A stretch of DNA of 64,000 bases from Miscanthus floridulus (lineage: Eukaryota; Streptophyta; Magnoliopsida; Poales; Poaceae), in NCBI RefSeq assembly GCF_019320115.1, contig NC_089583.1, positions 74,851,368 through 74,915,367 on the forward strand, written 5' to 3'. The position numbers were made by a program, and so were the translations under genes. Below are positions 45,985-59,927 of this stretch, piece by piece. Under the pieces are notes generated by a model. It did not search any database. It was not told the DNA's origin and saw nothing but the letters and a program-made list of their open reading frames with translations. Each line of letters starts with the position of its first letter. The first letter of the stretch is position 1.

Positions 45985-47199
45985 GTTGAGGAAACAACTT
46001 TGTCTCTCAACCATGCAGAAGTGCTGGTTCACATTGCCTTGACCTCAGAGTTGCTTGAGCAGATTATTCTAGAGCAAAAGCAAGACCCCAAAGAAATTCC
46101 CCACATCAGAAAATTGATGGCCTAAGGGCATGGCCCTCACTTTAGTGTTGATGATCATGGAGTAGTGAGATACAAGGATAGACTGGTGGTTCCATCCAAT
46201 GAGGAGCTGAAAAGAAAGATTTTGAATGAAGCCCATCATTCAAAACTGTTTATCCATCCTGGCAGCAACAAGATGTATCATGATCTATGCCACTTGTACT
46301 AGTGGTCCAACATGAAGTAGGACATCACCCGACACGTCACGGAGTGCAACACTTATGGTAGAGTTAAGGCAGATCATATGCGTACTCCAGGAAATTTGCA
46401 GCCCTTGCCCATTCCTGTTTGGAAATGGGAAGATATTTCCATAGACTTTGTGGTGGGTTTACCCCGCACATCCAAAGGTTATGATTCTATTTGGGTCATT
46501 ATGGACCGTCTCACCAAGTCTGCTCACTTTATTTCAGTGGACACTAGATATACAGCCAAGAAGTATGCTGAGATATATTTTGATCGGATTGTGACCCTAC
46601 ACGGAGTTCCCCTTACTATCATCTCGGATAGAGGATCAGTTTTTGTCTCTCGCTTCTGGGAGCAACTGCAACAATGTCTGGGTACTCATCTCCTTAGAAG
46701 CTCAGCATATCACCCACAAACTGATGGCCAAACTAAAAGGGTGAACTAGGTGCTCGAGGATATGTTGAGAGCTTGTGTCATTTCTTTTCCTCAGAAGTGG
46801 GATGAATGCCTGAAATTAGCTGAATTTTCTTACAATAATAGCTACCAAGAGAGCATCCGCATGACACCGTTTGAAGCTCTATATGGCAAGAAGTGTAGAA
46901 CACCGCTTAACTGGGTTGAAGTGGGCGACCGTGGATACTTTAGGCCAGAATTCATCAAGGAGGCTCGAGAGCAAGTTGTCCTTATCCAGCATCATTTGAA
47001 GTCAGCTCAGAGCCGACAGAAAGCCTATGCAGACAAGCGAAGAAGGCCTTTGGAGTTTAAAGTTGGAGATTATGTGTATCTCAAGGTGTCTCCTATGAGA
47101 GGGGTGCATTGTTTTGGTATCCATGGCAAGTTAGCTCCCCGATATGTGGGTCCCTACAAGATTTTAGCATAGTGTGGTCCAGTGGCGTATCAACTCTAG
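45985..47199 (+). pseudogene. Integrase domain of element E (copy 2), catalytic Glu changed to Lys
   Basis: The zinc site again has CNTYGR with Tyr for Cys. In the core the first two Asp remain (SIDFVVG, SDRGS), but the third acidic residue, exactly 35 residues after the second Asp, is Lys (DGQTKRVN) where copy 1 has Glu. TAG stops lie at about 46122 (private), 46300, 46318 and 46747 (shared). The TAG at 2493 of copy 1 is Gln here, so the part from 46750 to 47172 is open. Confidence 0.88.
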
Positions 47200-47484
47200 C
47201 TCCCTGATATCTTGTCTACGGTACATGATGTGTTTCACATCTTCAAGTTGAAGAAATATCTATGGGTGCCTGATGAAGCTGTGAAAATTGAAGGCATTCC
47301 CCTCTAGCCTGATTTGACTTATGTTGAACACCCTTTCAAGATTCTAGACGAGAAAGAAAGAGTGACCAGAAATGGGGCGGTAAAGTTTTACGAAGTGCAA
47401 TGGCAAAATCATTCAGAGGATGAGGCCACGTGGGAACAAGAGAGTTACCTATTGAAGCATTCCCCCACCTCCTCTCTGGTTTAG
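47200..47484 (+). pseudogene. C-terminal chromodomain of element E pol (copy 2)
   Basis: Same chromodomain-like segment as copy 1 (FYEVQWQNHSEDEATWE near 47390). The TAG after VFHIS of copy 1 is a Lys codon here; the TAG before PDLTYVEH is shared. Confidence 0.78.
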
Positions 47485-47579
47485 ATAGTTAGTTGATGTG
47501 TCGAAATGTATTTCCTACCTTCTTCTTACACTAGGCACATGAAATCTCGGGTCGAGATTTTGTTTTACGGGGGTAGATT

Positions 47580-49437
47580 TATAACACCCTCGGTGTTACA
47601 TGGTACAACTTTTGCTAAAACCATATCATGAGCATCATGTTTATGTATTATTGCATGTGGTAAAATGAGAAATTAAATTTTATTGCACTAATTCTCAATT
47701 TGAGCTCTAATTTATTCTTTGTCCAAATACTCTCCAGCACAGCTCAACTCACTATTATTATCCTGATGCAACTCTAGCTCTTATTATTCTTCTCCTCCTT
47801 AATTTCCCATGCACGCACTCAGCACTCGCAAGCCTGTGAAGCACGCTTCAGTATATTCTTTGGCAAAGACGCAATGCTTTTACTTTGTCGTGTCAAGCAA
47901 GTCAAGTTGGCAGCACATGACCAACCGGCAGTAGCATCGCACATGCTACACATTAATCTCAATCACAAGCTCTGCCTGCTACGCACGCCGCTTGCTCGCT
48001 GCTCAGTTGCTTTGCAAACGCAGCTTAGACCCTTTCCATGCGTTAGCACTACAGCAACGTAGAATACTGTAGCATGAAGTAAACACGGTTCACTGCATCT
48101 TGCACGTCTTGTACTGATCAATGTGGCAAAAACTGTTCACCATAGAAAACATTGGTCACCATAGGAAACACTTTTACCGTACAAAACACTGTTCACCATA
48201 GAAAACACTGTTCATCCGAGCAGCACATGTGCACAAGCCGCTGCTTTTGACTAACAGGTCAATGCACAGCGGATGGCCGCCTCCTGCCGCTTCCATGTGT
48301 TGCTGCTGGTCGTGTCTTTGCACGTTAGGTGAGGGCGCTGCTGAGTTGTAGTCCATGCAGGGCGACCGTCTAGGCATGTGCACGCTGCACCTGGTGACCG
48401 CGCTAGCATAGAGAGGTGCGTCCGCTGCATGGCAATCAATCGTCGTTCTGAATTTGGGTACAGAAGTAGACTTGACCGATGACCCCGTTTGAGACTTGAT
48501 GAGTGGTTGACGAGAAACTTCATTTGTCCAGCCAGAGCTAACACAGCAAGGCAAAGCTTTAGTAGCTAGTACATACATCTAGGTCCATGGTCTACTACAC
48601 ACCACATTCATCTATCAACATTGAAGTCTCAAGTACAACGGCACACTACTGCACGCTTCTCCGGTTCATTCACAGTACCCATGCCTAACCTTCTCGCCGT
48701 CCTCCTTATCCTCCTCTTGCTTAATTCCATCCCTATGTCTCCTGTCTTTAAAAGGACACATTAAGCCACCGAGCCGTCCCACTCCGCCACCCACCATCTT
48801 GCTCTCCCAAATCAAGTTTCTCTGTTCTTGCCCGTGAAAGCTACATCTATCGATTTCTCCTGAGCTGCAATAATCAGCTGAGGTAGCTAGTCTACAAATA
48901 ATCTTCTCATTCTCTAATATTTTCTTGACCTACGAGAATGAACCAGCACCCCACGGCCAAGCACGTTTAGCCCAAAGCACACTCCAGTCCTGATGTGCTT
49001 GTTAAGTCCAAAGACCACTCAAAGTCCATCATTTGAATTAATTCACTCATGACCAAAGACCCACTCCAAGTCCATCACATGAAATCCAATTCACATGACT
49101 AGCTAGCCAAATGCCACTAATCATTTTCCTTAATCACCCTTTATGGGACTAATTAGCGGCCACTTGGTAAAATCAATATCTCTTTCATCCAAGCTTTGAT
49201 TCCATTATTTCTTCTTCCTAAATTCATTTAAATCAAGACCTATCCATCCTTATCATCTTCTTCTTTCTTAGAGCTCATTTGAATTTATTTATTTATTGTG
49301 AAATAAATTTTGTTAGATTCCTAAATTCCTAATCTATCTATTGGTATATTTTGTTCGTATGGTTCTGCGATGTTTTAGGGTTACTTAATTAATTCTAGGT
49401 TGCTTGTTATTATTATGGTTATTTAGAGAATGATTTT
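47580..49437 (+). repeat. 3' LTR of element E, truncated by element C (copy 2)
   Basis: Same as 3086-4940, including the TATAACACCC start, which therefore predates the duplication. The right edge is uncertain by about 100 bases. Confidence 0.7.
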
Positions 49438-50449
49438 TTGTGATGCATTGGTAGAAGATGAGCCCTAGCGGCCTTCGCCCGACCCTCTTAGAAGCAGACA
49501 TGGTCGTCTCAACCTTCTCATTTGATCCTAACCTCGAACCGAGCCCATAGAATCTCCATTGAGGGGAGGCCATTGGGCCACCTGAGTCGCCCTCCGGAAC
49601 GGCTTGGGCATCAACCAGGAGGTGGGTTAAGGAGCAGTGGAATGCCACATGAGGGCTATACTGACCCTATCACCAATGATGGACCTAGATTTCACTCGAA
49701 CATGCTCGTTAGGGAGCTCACCGAGCATGTCACTTGAGCCATCGAGGCAAGTGACATTAACTCAACCTGTCTGGTTGCGGAAACCATGGATGGGGCGACG
49801 ATCACAAAGACGAGCTGACCCTCGACCAGACCCCTACTACACGTGGGGGCTCGAGGAAAGTTGAACTTGCAAGGAGACCGAACACGTGGTCATAGAACGA
49901 TGGTGCATAACCTAGGGAGGGTGTACGTGCAAAAACAAGAGATATTTTCTCTTACTAATTTCGCTATCCTCTCCTCGATCTTTAGTGACACCCAACCCTA
50001 GCAATGGCAAGGTGTCAGACCTCACTCTAGGGCTGATAAGGGTATAAATACACCCTTTCTGAAGTAGTCGCTGCACCCAACCTCTTCCTCACGTTAAACT
50101 TAGTGGCTAGGTCTGCGTAAACGAACGACTGAGCAAGGCCGGTCGGACTACAAGAAACCTATGCCCCAGTAGCTATGGCACTCTTGCTTACCAGCATGAT
50201 CAGAGTTTTCCTCCTACACCTCAAGCCCTGTCGTCTTAACAAATGGATGGGTCAGAACACATGAACCCCTTTTCACACATAAAAAGGGAGGAAAAACAAA
50301 CCTGATCAAATGAAGCAAAACAATAAGCTTGTTTAGATAGTACAGAGGGGTCGGAGCATGTCTGCTTGTTACATGAGTGATTGCCCGACCTATCTGGCCA
50401 ACTAACCCCTCCGGGGGAGAACTATGCTCTCTATTTTGTCTACCAGGTC

Positions 50450-53400
50450 CTACGAAAGGGGAGCCACCACCGTCTCCATCTCCTCCATCTTGTGGGCTTC
50501 ATAGCTAGGCATGAAGCCATGGCTCATCATCTCTAGGTCGATGCTGTCCCTGTAATGAGAACGAGCAATCATGAAAGGACTGGTTGACCCCGGCGTGAAG
50601 CATGTTCCTCTCGAGCTGGCGCACCCGAGCTGTGATCTCAACAGCATGGTCCGTGAGTGAGCTGGTCCCCTCCGATCGCACCACCTCAAGGTCATCGTAG
50701 ACCACTCCGAGGGTGGCACTTAGGATACTGAGCTCATCGCTCTCTGCCTGAAGATTCCTCCTCACGTCGGCGAGGTCCATGGCTAGCTCGGTAGAGATGC
50801 TCTCAGCCTCTAGCTTCTAGGTCGTCACGTTCCTAAGCTCAACCTAGAGGGAGCCAACCTTCTGCTACATGTCATCGCACTCTTGGTAGGCTTGGTCACG
50901 CTCTCGGAGGGCCTGGTCACGCTCTTCATGAGCCATGCCACACTACGAGCGGAGCCTCTCCATGGTTTGGAGTAGCTCATCTCGCTCCTTGCATAGCCGG
51001 GCGACTGCCATGACATCCAGACTCGCCCTCTTCTCTAGGTCCATGAGCTTCTCCTCAGCCCCTAGCTTTAGTTGCCTTTCCTTCTCAACCTTGGTCAGAA
51101 GGTCGAGGATCCACTGGCAGGTCTTGGCGTCCTTCTGAAGCAGCTCATCCTGCTCCTTCCTAACCATGATCTCACTAATAGGGCCTCGAACGCCCTCTCG
51201 GCCTTGTCAGCATGCCAACGGCCTTGGCCACCCGCGACTGAAGACTATCCGCCTCCTTGGCAAGGGGAGTCAGCTCGGCCACCCTCTGCTAGGTGGCAAT
51301 AAGCTAAGCAGTCACCTCCCCACGTAGCCATGCCTCCTCAACCAAGCAGTCCTAGGTTTTCTTTTGATAACAAAGGAACCAAGACATCTCCCGGCTACGA
51401 GCGATAAGGGACTGAAGGGAGACAATGGTCAGAATACAAAAAATATATAAAGAAAGAAAAAGGTGAGAAGTAGGGTCAAGCGAATACCTAGCCGGAGGGA
51501 ATGACAACGTCGCGCAAGGCACCTTGGGTGTGGTCTAGGGCTTTGAGCATGAACGCAACTCCCACATCAAGGCTCTCCCTCTCTATGCTCTCTGCGGCGG
51601 CGTCAAGAGTGAAGAGCATCAACATCGGATCCTCTAGACTCGCCCAGTGGAGCAGGGGCTCGCCTAGCATAGGCGAGTCATTACCCACCAATGTCAGGGC
51701 CAGGGATGGCTCCCTGCCAGCTCTGATCGCTGTTGACCCTTCTCACCATGATGTCCCCACTAGGACACTCCCTCCAGCAATGGAAGGTGTCAGTGGTATG
51801 ATGCTGACTCCTCTCCCAGCACCATGACCTCCGAGGACCCCTCGGCCACATCGCCCTCCGTTGGGCCCATGCCAGACGCCGTCACTTAGACCACCGGTGG
51901 CGCAGGTCTTGCTAGTTCCCCAGGCACCACCACGATAGCGCCCGGCTGTGACCCACCTATCATAGTCACTGCCACCTCCGCCTATGTCGGTAGGGTCCTG
52001 ACCGGCTGCATCACGCCCACCACGGTTGGTGCCACGAGCGTGGTCGGCCACCGTGTATGCCCCATCGTCGACAGTGGTATCATCGCCATCGCCGGCTGCT
52101 TTGCGACCCCTAAAGGCATCCGTTGAGCCCCCACGTCTGTCCATCCTGCCGAGGGCATGGGCGCCATCATGGGCAGCGCCTAACCGACCGACGACACAGT
52201 CATGTTGGTGCTGCTCCTGCCCAAAATGGGCATGATGACAGCCGACGGCTGCCACCTCGCTTGAAGGACGATGTTCTTCTTTGGTGCCAGCACCAAAGGA
52301 TTACGCTGCCTCCCAATGCTGCAAGAGATGAAAAGCATAAGTCACGATGAAATCTGACCAAAATAGGGGAAAACAGAGGTGCTGATGACTCACCTCAGTG
52401 TCGTTGGGCAGTAGATACATTTGGGGGCGAACCCCCGACCTCTATTATGCCTTGTCCGGGTGAGGTTGTTTTAAGCCCGCCCCTGCTTCTAGGCAGAGGG
52501 GCTTGCTCCTCTTGGATCTTGAGGCACGATGGCAGAGCCACCTACCTCTATGGGCACCTTAGGCACGGCAACAGAGCTACCCGCCCTTATTGGCTCCTGG
52601 GGCATGCTGATGGTATGGCCCATCTCTGTTGGCTCCCCGGACGTGCCCTCCCCTCCATGGAATGGGAAGGGCCCCGACTCCTGTAAGGACGAACCGATAC
52701 CTATCAGCACATCCTCGTTCTCTAGGTCATCCCACTCGATGTCGTCGACTACCTCGACGTCGTCACCATCATCATCATCACTGTCACTGTTGGTGTCCTC
52801 CCTTCGCTCCCGTGCCTATAGCTTCTTCTGCTTCTTCTTCCTCTTGTCCTCCTTTGCCTTCCTCAGCCGCTCACCCTTGGCATGATTTGCTGCCCTCATG
52901 GACGAATCCCTCGGCAATGGCACCGGGTGATCCACGAAGATGAGGTCCCTCGCCTCATCCTATCCCTATCAAAGTTAGTATCAAGGGGTCAGGAAATCAA
53001 TTGAAGAGGAGGTATGAGGAGGGGAAACATACAAAGACGACATGGCCTGGTTTCAGCCAAATTGGAGGAAGCCCTAGCACCGGGTAGACAAAATCGAGGG
53101 GGGTGCCCGCATCGTCCCATGAAGGCTCCATCGCCTCCTTAATGCATTGCGTAACCTCAAAGTGGGGGAGCGCTCCCTCGGCAAGCGTCCTTCCATCAAA
53201 TGATGCCTCGGGCGCCATCGCATACAGTAGGAGCACACGCATCATCAATGGTGCCACCCTCCTTGCGTGGTAGGCTCTGATGATGCCCAACCCCTTTATG
53301 CCACTCTCCTTCAGGATGTGGATGGCGGTGATGTGGTCTCGGATCTTCTTCTTATCCTTCTCCAAAATGCCCCACTTCCTCCATGACTCTAGGGCCTCTT

Positions 53401-53950
53401 TGATCAGGCGGCCGGTGAACTCTAACAGAGGGGCAGCAGCGTCGTTCTTAAGGTAGAACCACTACGAATGCCACCCCTTATTGGACATCGACAATCGCAT
53501 CGGTGGGTGCTCGCCGACCTGGTTGTTCCAGAGTTGGATACCGGCGCACCCCATCGGCATGTGTAGTTCCTGCCTGCCACTCTTCTCCCTCTTCTTCTAG
53601 AAGGTGACGGCGAAGAAGTACCTCCATAAATCAAAGTGGGGGCTAATCCTTAGGAATCCCTCACATAGGGCAATGAACACAGCCATGTGCTCGATCCCAT
53701 TGGGATTGAGGTGATGTAGCTTGATCTTGTAGTAGTGTAGCAGCCCCCAAAGAAATCTGTAGGCAGGGGTCACGAACCCACGCTCATGGAAGTGGGTGAA
53801 CGACACCACATAGCCATCAGGCGACGATGGCAGACCCTCCACATCAAGCAACAACCACTCCTCGGCCGAGGTCTGCGCACGAAGAAGACTACGATGGATG
53901 AGGCCCTCCATGCGCTAGAAGGTGATGTCAGAGCGGCACCACGGATCCAT
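50450..53950 (-). pseudogene. Antisense Transposase_28 (PF04195)-type gene of element C, four exons (copy 2)
   Basis: Same four-exon model as copy 1. Splice signals are kept: GTATGTTT, ATAG acceptor of exon 2, GTGAGT, TCTTGCAG, GTATTC, and a CAG acceptor for exon 4 (TAG in copy 1). Exon 1 reads through the position of copy 1's early stop (LLRAQTSAEEW) but has a private TAG after FFAVTF, where copy 1 has CAG. Domain motifs FHERGFVTPAYRFLWGLL and HFDLWRYFF are intact, as is the coiled-coil exon ending METVVAPLS. The two copies were thus broken independently, at least in exon 1. Confidence 0.72.
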
Positions 53951-55139
53951 TGGAGGTGGGGAGAGGATGGATGCAGGCTCAACGGTGGTGGCGATGTAGA
54001 GATGGGGAACCCTAGGTGATTGGTGGCGGTAGTCGTGGCAACGGAGGCAAGGATGTAAGGTATGGAACCCGAGGGGTGAACCCTTTGGTTTTATAGGGGC
54101 GACGGGTGCGAGGAAACCGACCGCCCACCTAGATCTCCACGCTTGCCACGATCAGCCACAACATCTCATCATGGGAAATGCGCATGCAATCTATGTTCGT
54201 TCCCTTAGAAAACTCGCCAAACATTTCGCCTCTCTGGACAGGCCATGACTCATCACAAGTAAGAGGAATATGGATCAAAAAACACCTCTACGGCCCGCCT
54301 AGGCCTAGGAGTTCGAAGGTGGGCCGATCAATGGGTTCGACAACCGCTCCGAGCACCCTTAGGGTAAGGGATGGAAAGGAATGGGCCCATAAGTAGCCAA
54401 TACCTAGGCGCATGAGCGCCATGGGCATCCCAGCCCACGATCGAGTCTCGGCCAGGTATGATCCATGGTTTTTCCCTAAAGAAAGGTAGAGAGCCCTCGA
54501 GACTGGTCGAACAGAGTTGAGAACTATATGGATTGATCGTTGAGAATCTAAAGTCAGTCACCAAGCTAACCCTAGCCAGATCCCCATGAACGGGATGCCG
54601 GGACCCCACTCGAACTAGCCAGCTAACAACTCACCGAGCACCATGGCTCATCCATAGATGAAAATTAGGGCATGGCTCACCCCTCCGGTTGCGGAAACCA
54701 TTGATGGGGTGATAATCACAAAGGCGAGTTGACCTTAGACCAGACTCCCACTACACGTAGGGCTCGAGGAAAGTTAGACTCACAAGGAGACCGGACGCAC
54801 GGTCACAGAACAACAGACCTTCATGGGGTGCGAAAATCAGGAAAGACCTTTTCCAACCCACCAAAATCTCACAGCCATAGCCACGAAGGGTCCAACCTCA
54901 ATGAGAGCAAATCACCATCCCTAGGACATACCATGGGCAACAAAAGAAGGCCATGGCCCTTAGAGTACTCCTATTTGGAAAAACCTCCGAAGGAGTATTC
55001 TACTCCTCCGAAAGCTCTGGGGCTACTGTCAAGGACCAATAGCAGGGTACTCGAAGAGGAGAAGCTAATAACCATCAACATTGATTCGTTCGAGCAGTCA
55101 AGAGCACGACTATAGCTCCAACCAACCCCTAGGTGCACG

Positions 55140-55830
55140 AACTCCACCTCGCCTGACCCCTAAGGGTTGGCTCTGCCTTGCTCGACCCCTAAGGGTTGGC
55201 TCCACCTTGCCTGAACCCTGAGGGTTGGCTCTGCCTCGCCCGACCCCTGAGGGTGGATCCACCTCGCCCAACACCGAGGTCATGGGCTCTACCTCGCCTG
55301 ACCCCTAAGGGTTGGCTCCACCTCGCCCAACACCGAGGCCGCGGGCTCTGCTTCGCCCGACCCCTGAGGGTTGGCTCCATATCGCCTGACCCCTAAGGGT
55401 GGCTCTGCCTCACCTAACACCAAGGCCATGGGCTCCACCTCACCCAACCCTTGAGGGTTGGCTCCACCTCGCCAGACACCAAGGCCATGGGCTCTACCTC
55501 ACCTGGCCCCTAAGGGTGGCTCTACCTTGCCCAAACCCTAAGGGCGGGCCCTTCCTTACTTGACCCCTGAAGGCGGGCTCTGCCTCGCCCAACACTGAGG
55601 CCATGGGTTCTGCCTCGCCTGACCCCTAAGGGCAAGCTCTACCTCGCCCAACATCGAGGCCATGGGCTCCGCATCGCCCGACCTCTAAGGGCTGGCTCCA
55701 CCTCGCCCGACCCTTGGGTTTGGGCTTTGCCTCACCTGAGCCTAGGGTTTGCACTCCGTCTCGCCCATCCTCTATGGAGGAACTCTGCCTCGACCGACCC
55801 CAAGGCAGGGGCTCTGCCTTGCCCGATAGA
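55140..55830 (+). repeat. GC-rich tandem repeats in the C LTR (copy 2)
   Basis: Unit order is the same as at 10640-11330, with point differences only, so the array did not expand or contract after the block duplication. Confidence 0.8.
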
Positions 55831-56234
55831 GACCCATACCACCACCAACCACTCCAGGTCCAAGCGTATGGGCCTGGGTCAAAGCTCTGACACTAGGAAG
55901 GAGACTGACACACCTCAATGTAACCCGTGACCACGATGGGCCATACCTAAGGGTTCACATTAGGAACATCATTGGGCGTACTGGTGCTGTTCTGCCTAAC
56001 CCCCGTACGAACACTGACGGGCATGTCAGTTCACCATGACGCCCGCCAGGACAGGGTGGAGTGCCATGACCGGTGGATGACGCATGTGCATGGTGCCAGT
56101 AACGGACAGGGCCACGACGTGAAGCTGTCCCAGTTGACGTCTACAGGGTCGGCATGACCCGCATAGAAGAAAAGGACCCAGCGATCCTAGGGGACCTCTT
56201 CTCCTTGTGACTCTCCTCTTTTCCCCATTGTAAC

Positions 56235-56271
56235 CCCTGCTTTTCCTTGGCCTATAAAAGGGAAAGCAGGG
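56235..56271 (+). promoter_or_regulatory. LTR promoter hairpin with intact TATA box (copy 2)
   Basis: Same inverted repeat as 11741-11777, but the box reads CCTATAAAAG. The change in copy 1 is therefore private to copy 1. Confidence 0.58.
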
Positions 56272-56448
56272 CATCCCATTAGGGAGCATCGGCACTCATC
56301 ACAACACATCATAGGAGACTCGAATCTGATCAACTCATCGAACCCCGAACATACAACCGAGCAGCAACTGAGCTCTCGGCACCCATTCACCCTTTCCATC
56401 AGAGACTTGGGACCTATCCCTCTCTCACCCATTTGTAACCCCTACTAC

Positions 56449-59400
56449 TGTAACACCCTAAAAATTGCCTCTTTTGAAATAGAGTTAAAATGATTTATTC
56501 ATGAATTTTGTGCACATGAAATATAGGAAAATAAAATTTTTCATTAATTTAAAATTCAACATAAGGTAGTAACATGTGTGAGCATACATGCTGTTGCATT
56601 TTATTTATTGTGATGAATGGTGTGATCCAAACTCCAAAGTAATTTGGAATGCTTTTGAAATGAAATTAAAAATGGCTTTGAAATAAAAGGAAAGAAAGAA
56701 AAGGAATTAGAAAATGTAAGAACTTAAAAAGTTAATTTCAGAAAACATACCCAAAATTGGTTTATTTATGTTTGAATTAAAAAGTGTATTTTAAATTATA
56801 TTTATACTTGATTGCATCATATTTGAAATTGTTTTGAATTAAGAAAAGAAAAAGAATTGAAAAAGAAATTGATTTGGAAAAACACTCTTTCTTCCCTTCT
56901 AGCCCAACTCCCGGCCTCCTTCGTGCTCTCGGCCCAGCAACCGGCCTAGCCTGCTGGCCAGCCTAGCCGCACTCCCCCTCCTTCTCCCCTTTCCTCTGCT
57001 CGCATCCAACAGCTCACCGGCGCCAGCCATCCACCGCTCCCAAGCGCTATCCACGATGCCGACGCGCTCGTGAGCACTGCCGTACTCCCCCACGCCCATA
57101 GGTAACTCTGATTTCACATTTTGGTCATGGATTGCTTGGATTCTCCTTCACCCGCATCTTCCTCTTTCTCTAGCCATCGCCGTCATCGACGACCGTGCCC
57201 TCGGAGCCTTCCTGGACGCCAAGCTCCCTTCCAATTGATTCGTAGTGAGATTCTTCACCTCTCCATGCCCTCCGTTCCTCAAATAGCGCACTAGAACGCC
57301 ATTTCGACAAGCGTCCGAGCCACCAGTCATGGCGCCGTCATGGACTCAGTACCTCGCCACGTTCCCTCGCCTCGGTAGCACCTCCACCATGTTCACCATG
57401 TTTCGTAGATCATCCATGTGCTCTTTGTTTCGATCATGGGAGTCCCGAGCACCATCCCAACGACCGCCGGCAATGGCAGGCTCGCCGGAGGTGCCCTGTA
57501 GCCGCCGTAGGTACTCCCGTGTGCCCTGCACCGTTAGATCTTAAAGGAACGGCCAGGATTACAACGTACCTGTTCGATACATAACCGGTCCACCGGACCC
57601 GTGAACTCGGTGCACCGTGCCAAGTCAGCGCACGTCCACCACACGCATGGTGTACCGCCCAATCCCTGGCCGCCACGTGTCGCCTGGTCAGCAGCCACAG
57701 TCAACATCCAGTCAAGCCGCGCATGTTTTGCAGTAAACCCCCAGGTTTCCAGTTAATTAACCCACAATCCAAATCAGTTCAAAAGGATTTCTTTTAGGTC
57801 CTGTTTTCTTCTATTTTAGCCCCTGTAGTTTTGAGAATTAGTGCGCGCAGTCCAAAATCCGTTTAAATTCAAATTCTAAATTGTTTTAATTCAAAAATGA
57901 GTTTTAGATATTTACAGAAATGCCACTGAACCTTATTTTATGCGTAACTTTTGTGTTTTAAGTCCGATTTTACCCGTTCAAATTGTGTTAGGACCGTATT
58001 TACATTTTCTATGTGTTTATACAACTATTAGGCATGTTTTCAACACTTGAAATTCATGAGTAGATTTAATCTATTAATTAACCAAAGTAAAACTTGTTTA
58101 AATCATAACTTATTCATTTTAACACCGAAATAGTCCGTTCAAGTTGCGTTTGTTTCATAACGACAAAATCTATGCATTGGTAATGATGTTTACTATATTA
58201 CTATTTCATGAAAATCATGGTTTAAATTATATCTTGATTAATGATTATGCAACTGGGTTTTATACATAAAATATAATATGTTTTACTTTTGTTTTATAAT
58301 TTAAATCTAAAATTGACTTAATTCAATCCATATTATTTATAAAATATCTTTTATATATGAATTCATATGGTTAACATAAAAGAAGCCTATAGTTTTCTTT
58401 TCCACGAATTAAGCAAATCTCTCGGTAGTTGTAACTTTTCAACTGTAGCTCCGATTAGCGTGCCTCTCGCGACTGTGTGATCGTAGCGATACGTAGAATC
58501 ATGTTTCAAACTCTTTTGCTTATTTTTCTATGATTGGTATACTGTTCTGATATAGATGCAATTGTATGCTATGCATGTATGTGTATGGATGTTTGTGTGG
58601 TGTTCTACGAATTACGTCCAGTCGGTGAGATACATGTGGTGATCCAAAAGAAGAAGAAAGACGTGAAGATTAAAGCTTACCGAAGGATCAGTGTGTAAGG
58701 CAAGTATAGCATGGGACCATCCTTGTTACCTATTCACATTTAAACACTTAATTCATATTGCATGTGTCTACCTTGTTTGCCAATAAGGATATCCTAGATA
58801 TTTGATAACTTGTACCTTGATACCTTTGGGATATTGCATGGGATAGTTTTTGCTAGTGCTTAATCAAAACTATGATCTTATAACTTGACTAATGATATAT
58901 GCAATAAACATTAAAACATGATTTTTTAGTAACATGGAAACAGGGGGCTAGAGTGTTTATATGCTTCAGATTCCTCTCCCTAAGGACTTATCTGTAAGCG
59001 ATCATCCAGGACATATAGTACAGCTGCGAGGGCCACATGGCTCTAGCTTTTGCTTAGTATGAGGATCTTTTCTAGCTTGTTAGTGGTTACCTTTAAGGCG
59101 CAGGGTATATTTCCTTTGCTGCTGGGAAGTGTGTACTGTGCTACGATGCCCACGCGTGCCACTCATAGAGAGGGGCCACATACGCCTAGCGGCCCTAATT
59201 TGTTAGACAAATCCTTTCAAAGGCTTCATAGTGAACCCTGCCGACCTTCCTTGGAAGTGGGTCAAGAGATTAGCTACCTCGGGCGAAAGGGTAAATCACG
59301 ACTCACAGTGAACGTGTACAACCTCTGTAGAGTGTAAAACTATTATAACAGTCGTGCTCATGGACACGAGCAGCCTTGGACCCTTATGGAATAGAGATGA

Positions 59401-59912
59401 TCACTAATGGATAATGATGATGCTAATAATTTATTATTTATGCTATCCATTATTCATGTTTACCTGATCATGTGTTTATGGGAATGATAAATTTTTTGCC
59501 ACCCAACTGCTTAAAAAGATGATCTATTAAAGCTCATCGTAGTTAAACCAGTGTCAGCCTTTTTGAGCCTCATGAACCCCATGATATAATTGTTAAGTAT
59601 GACATGTACTTATGCTTGTTTTACGTTTCTATACATTGGTTAAAAATCCCAGATGGGTACCAGATTGCTAGTCTAGAGGAGTTAGTCTTGTGGTCAACCA
59701 GTCAGTCGTCCCTGTGGATTTGGAGTCTTTGCCTAAAGATCGGAGTTGACTTTGCGCTGTCTATACTCTGAGGGTACTTTTCTTTTACTAATACGTTATG
59801 TAATAGGTATTGTCTCTTGATATTACCCTTATTTATGGCTATATATGAGATTTGACTTCCTAGGCTCACATATAGTGCGTATCTGGTTTTGTCTTTAAAA
59901 CCGGGTGCTATA
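56449..59912 (+). repeat. 5' LTR of element A (copy 2)
   Basis: 3464 bases, the same length as in copy 1, and shares the GGGTGCTATA end with copy 1's 5' LTR. Variants such as CTGCTGGCCAGCCTAGCC (near 56951) are shared only with the other 5' LTR. Confidence 0.9.
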
Positions 59913-59915
59913 AAG

Positions 59916-59927
59916 TGGTATCAGAGC
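59916..59927 (+). other. Primer-binding site of element A (copy 2)
   Basis: TGGTATCAGAGC, as in copy 1. Confidence 0.92.

Larger units (their letters stand above)
44650..47579 (+). mobile_element. Element E: truncated chromovirus, pol and polypurine tract (copy 2)
   Basis: Same structure as 153-3085. The junction with the inverted B LTR is visible in full here and reads straight from TGTTACA into the pol linker ([12 protein letters not shown]), so B inserted in, or was joined to, the coding region just upstream of RT. Confidence 0.9.
49438..56448 (+). mobile_element. Element C, left part (copy 2)
   Basis: Collinear with 4941-11954: flanking repeat, antisense gene, 3' LTR with GC-rich tandem repeats, then the ACTAC target site and element A. 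The right part of the LTR would follow A beyond the window. Confidence 0.72.
55027..56448 (+). repeat. 3' LTR of element C, left part (copy 2)
   Basis: Starts TGTCAAGGACC like copy 1 and is interrupted by A at the same ACTAC site (56444-56448). Confidence 0.85.
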
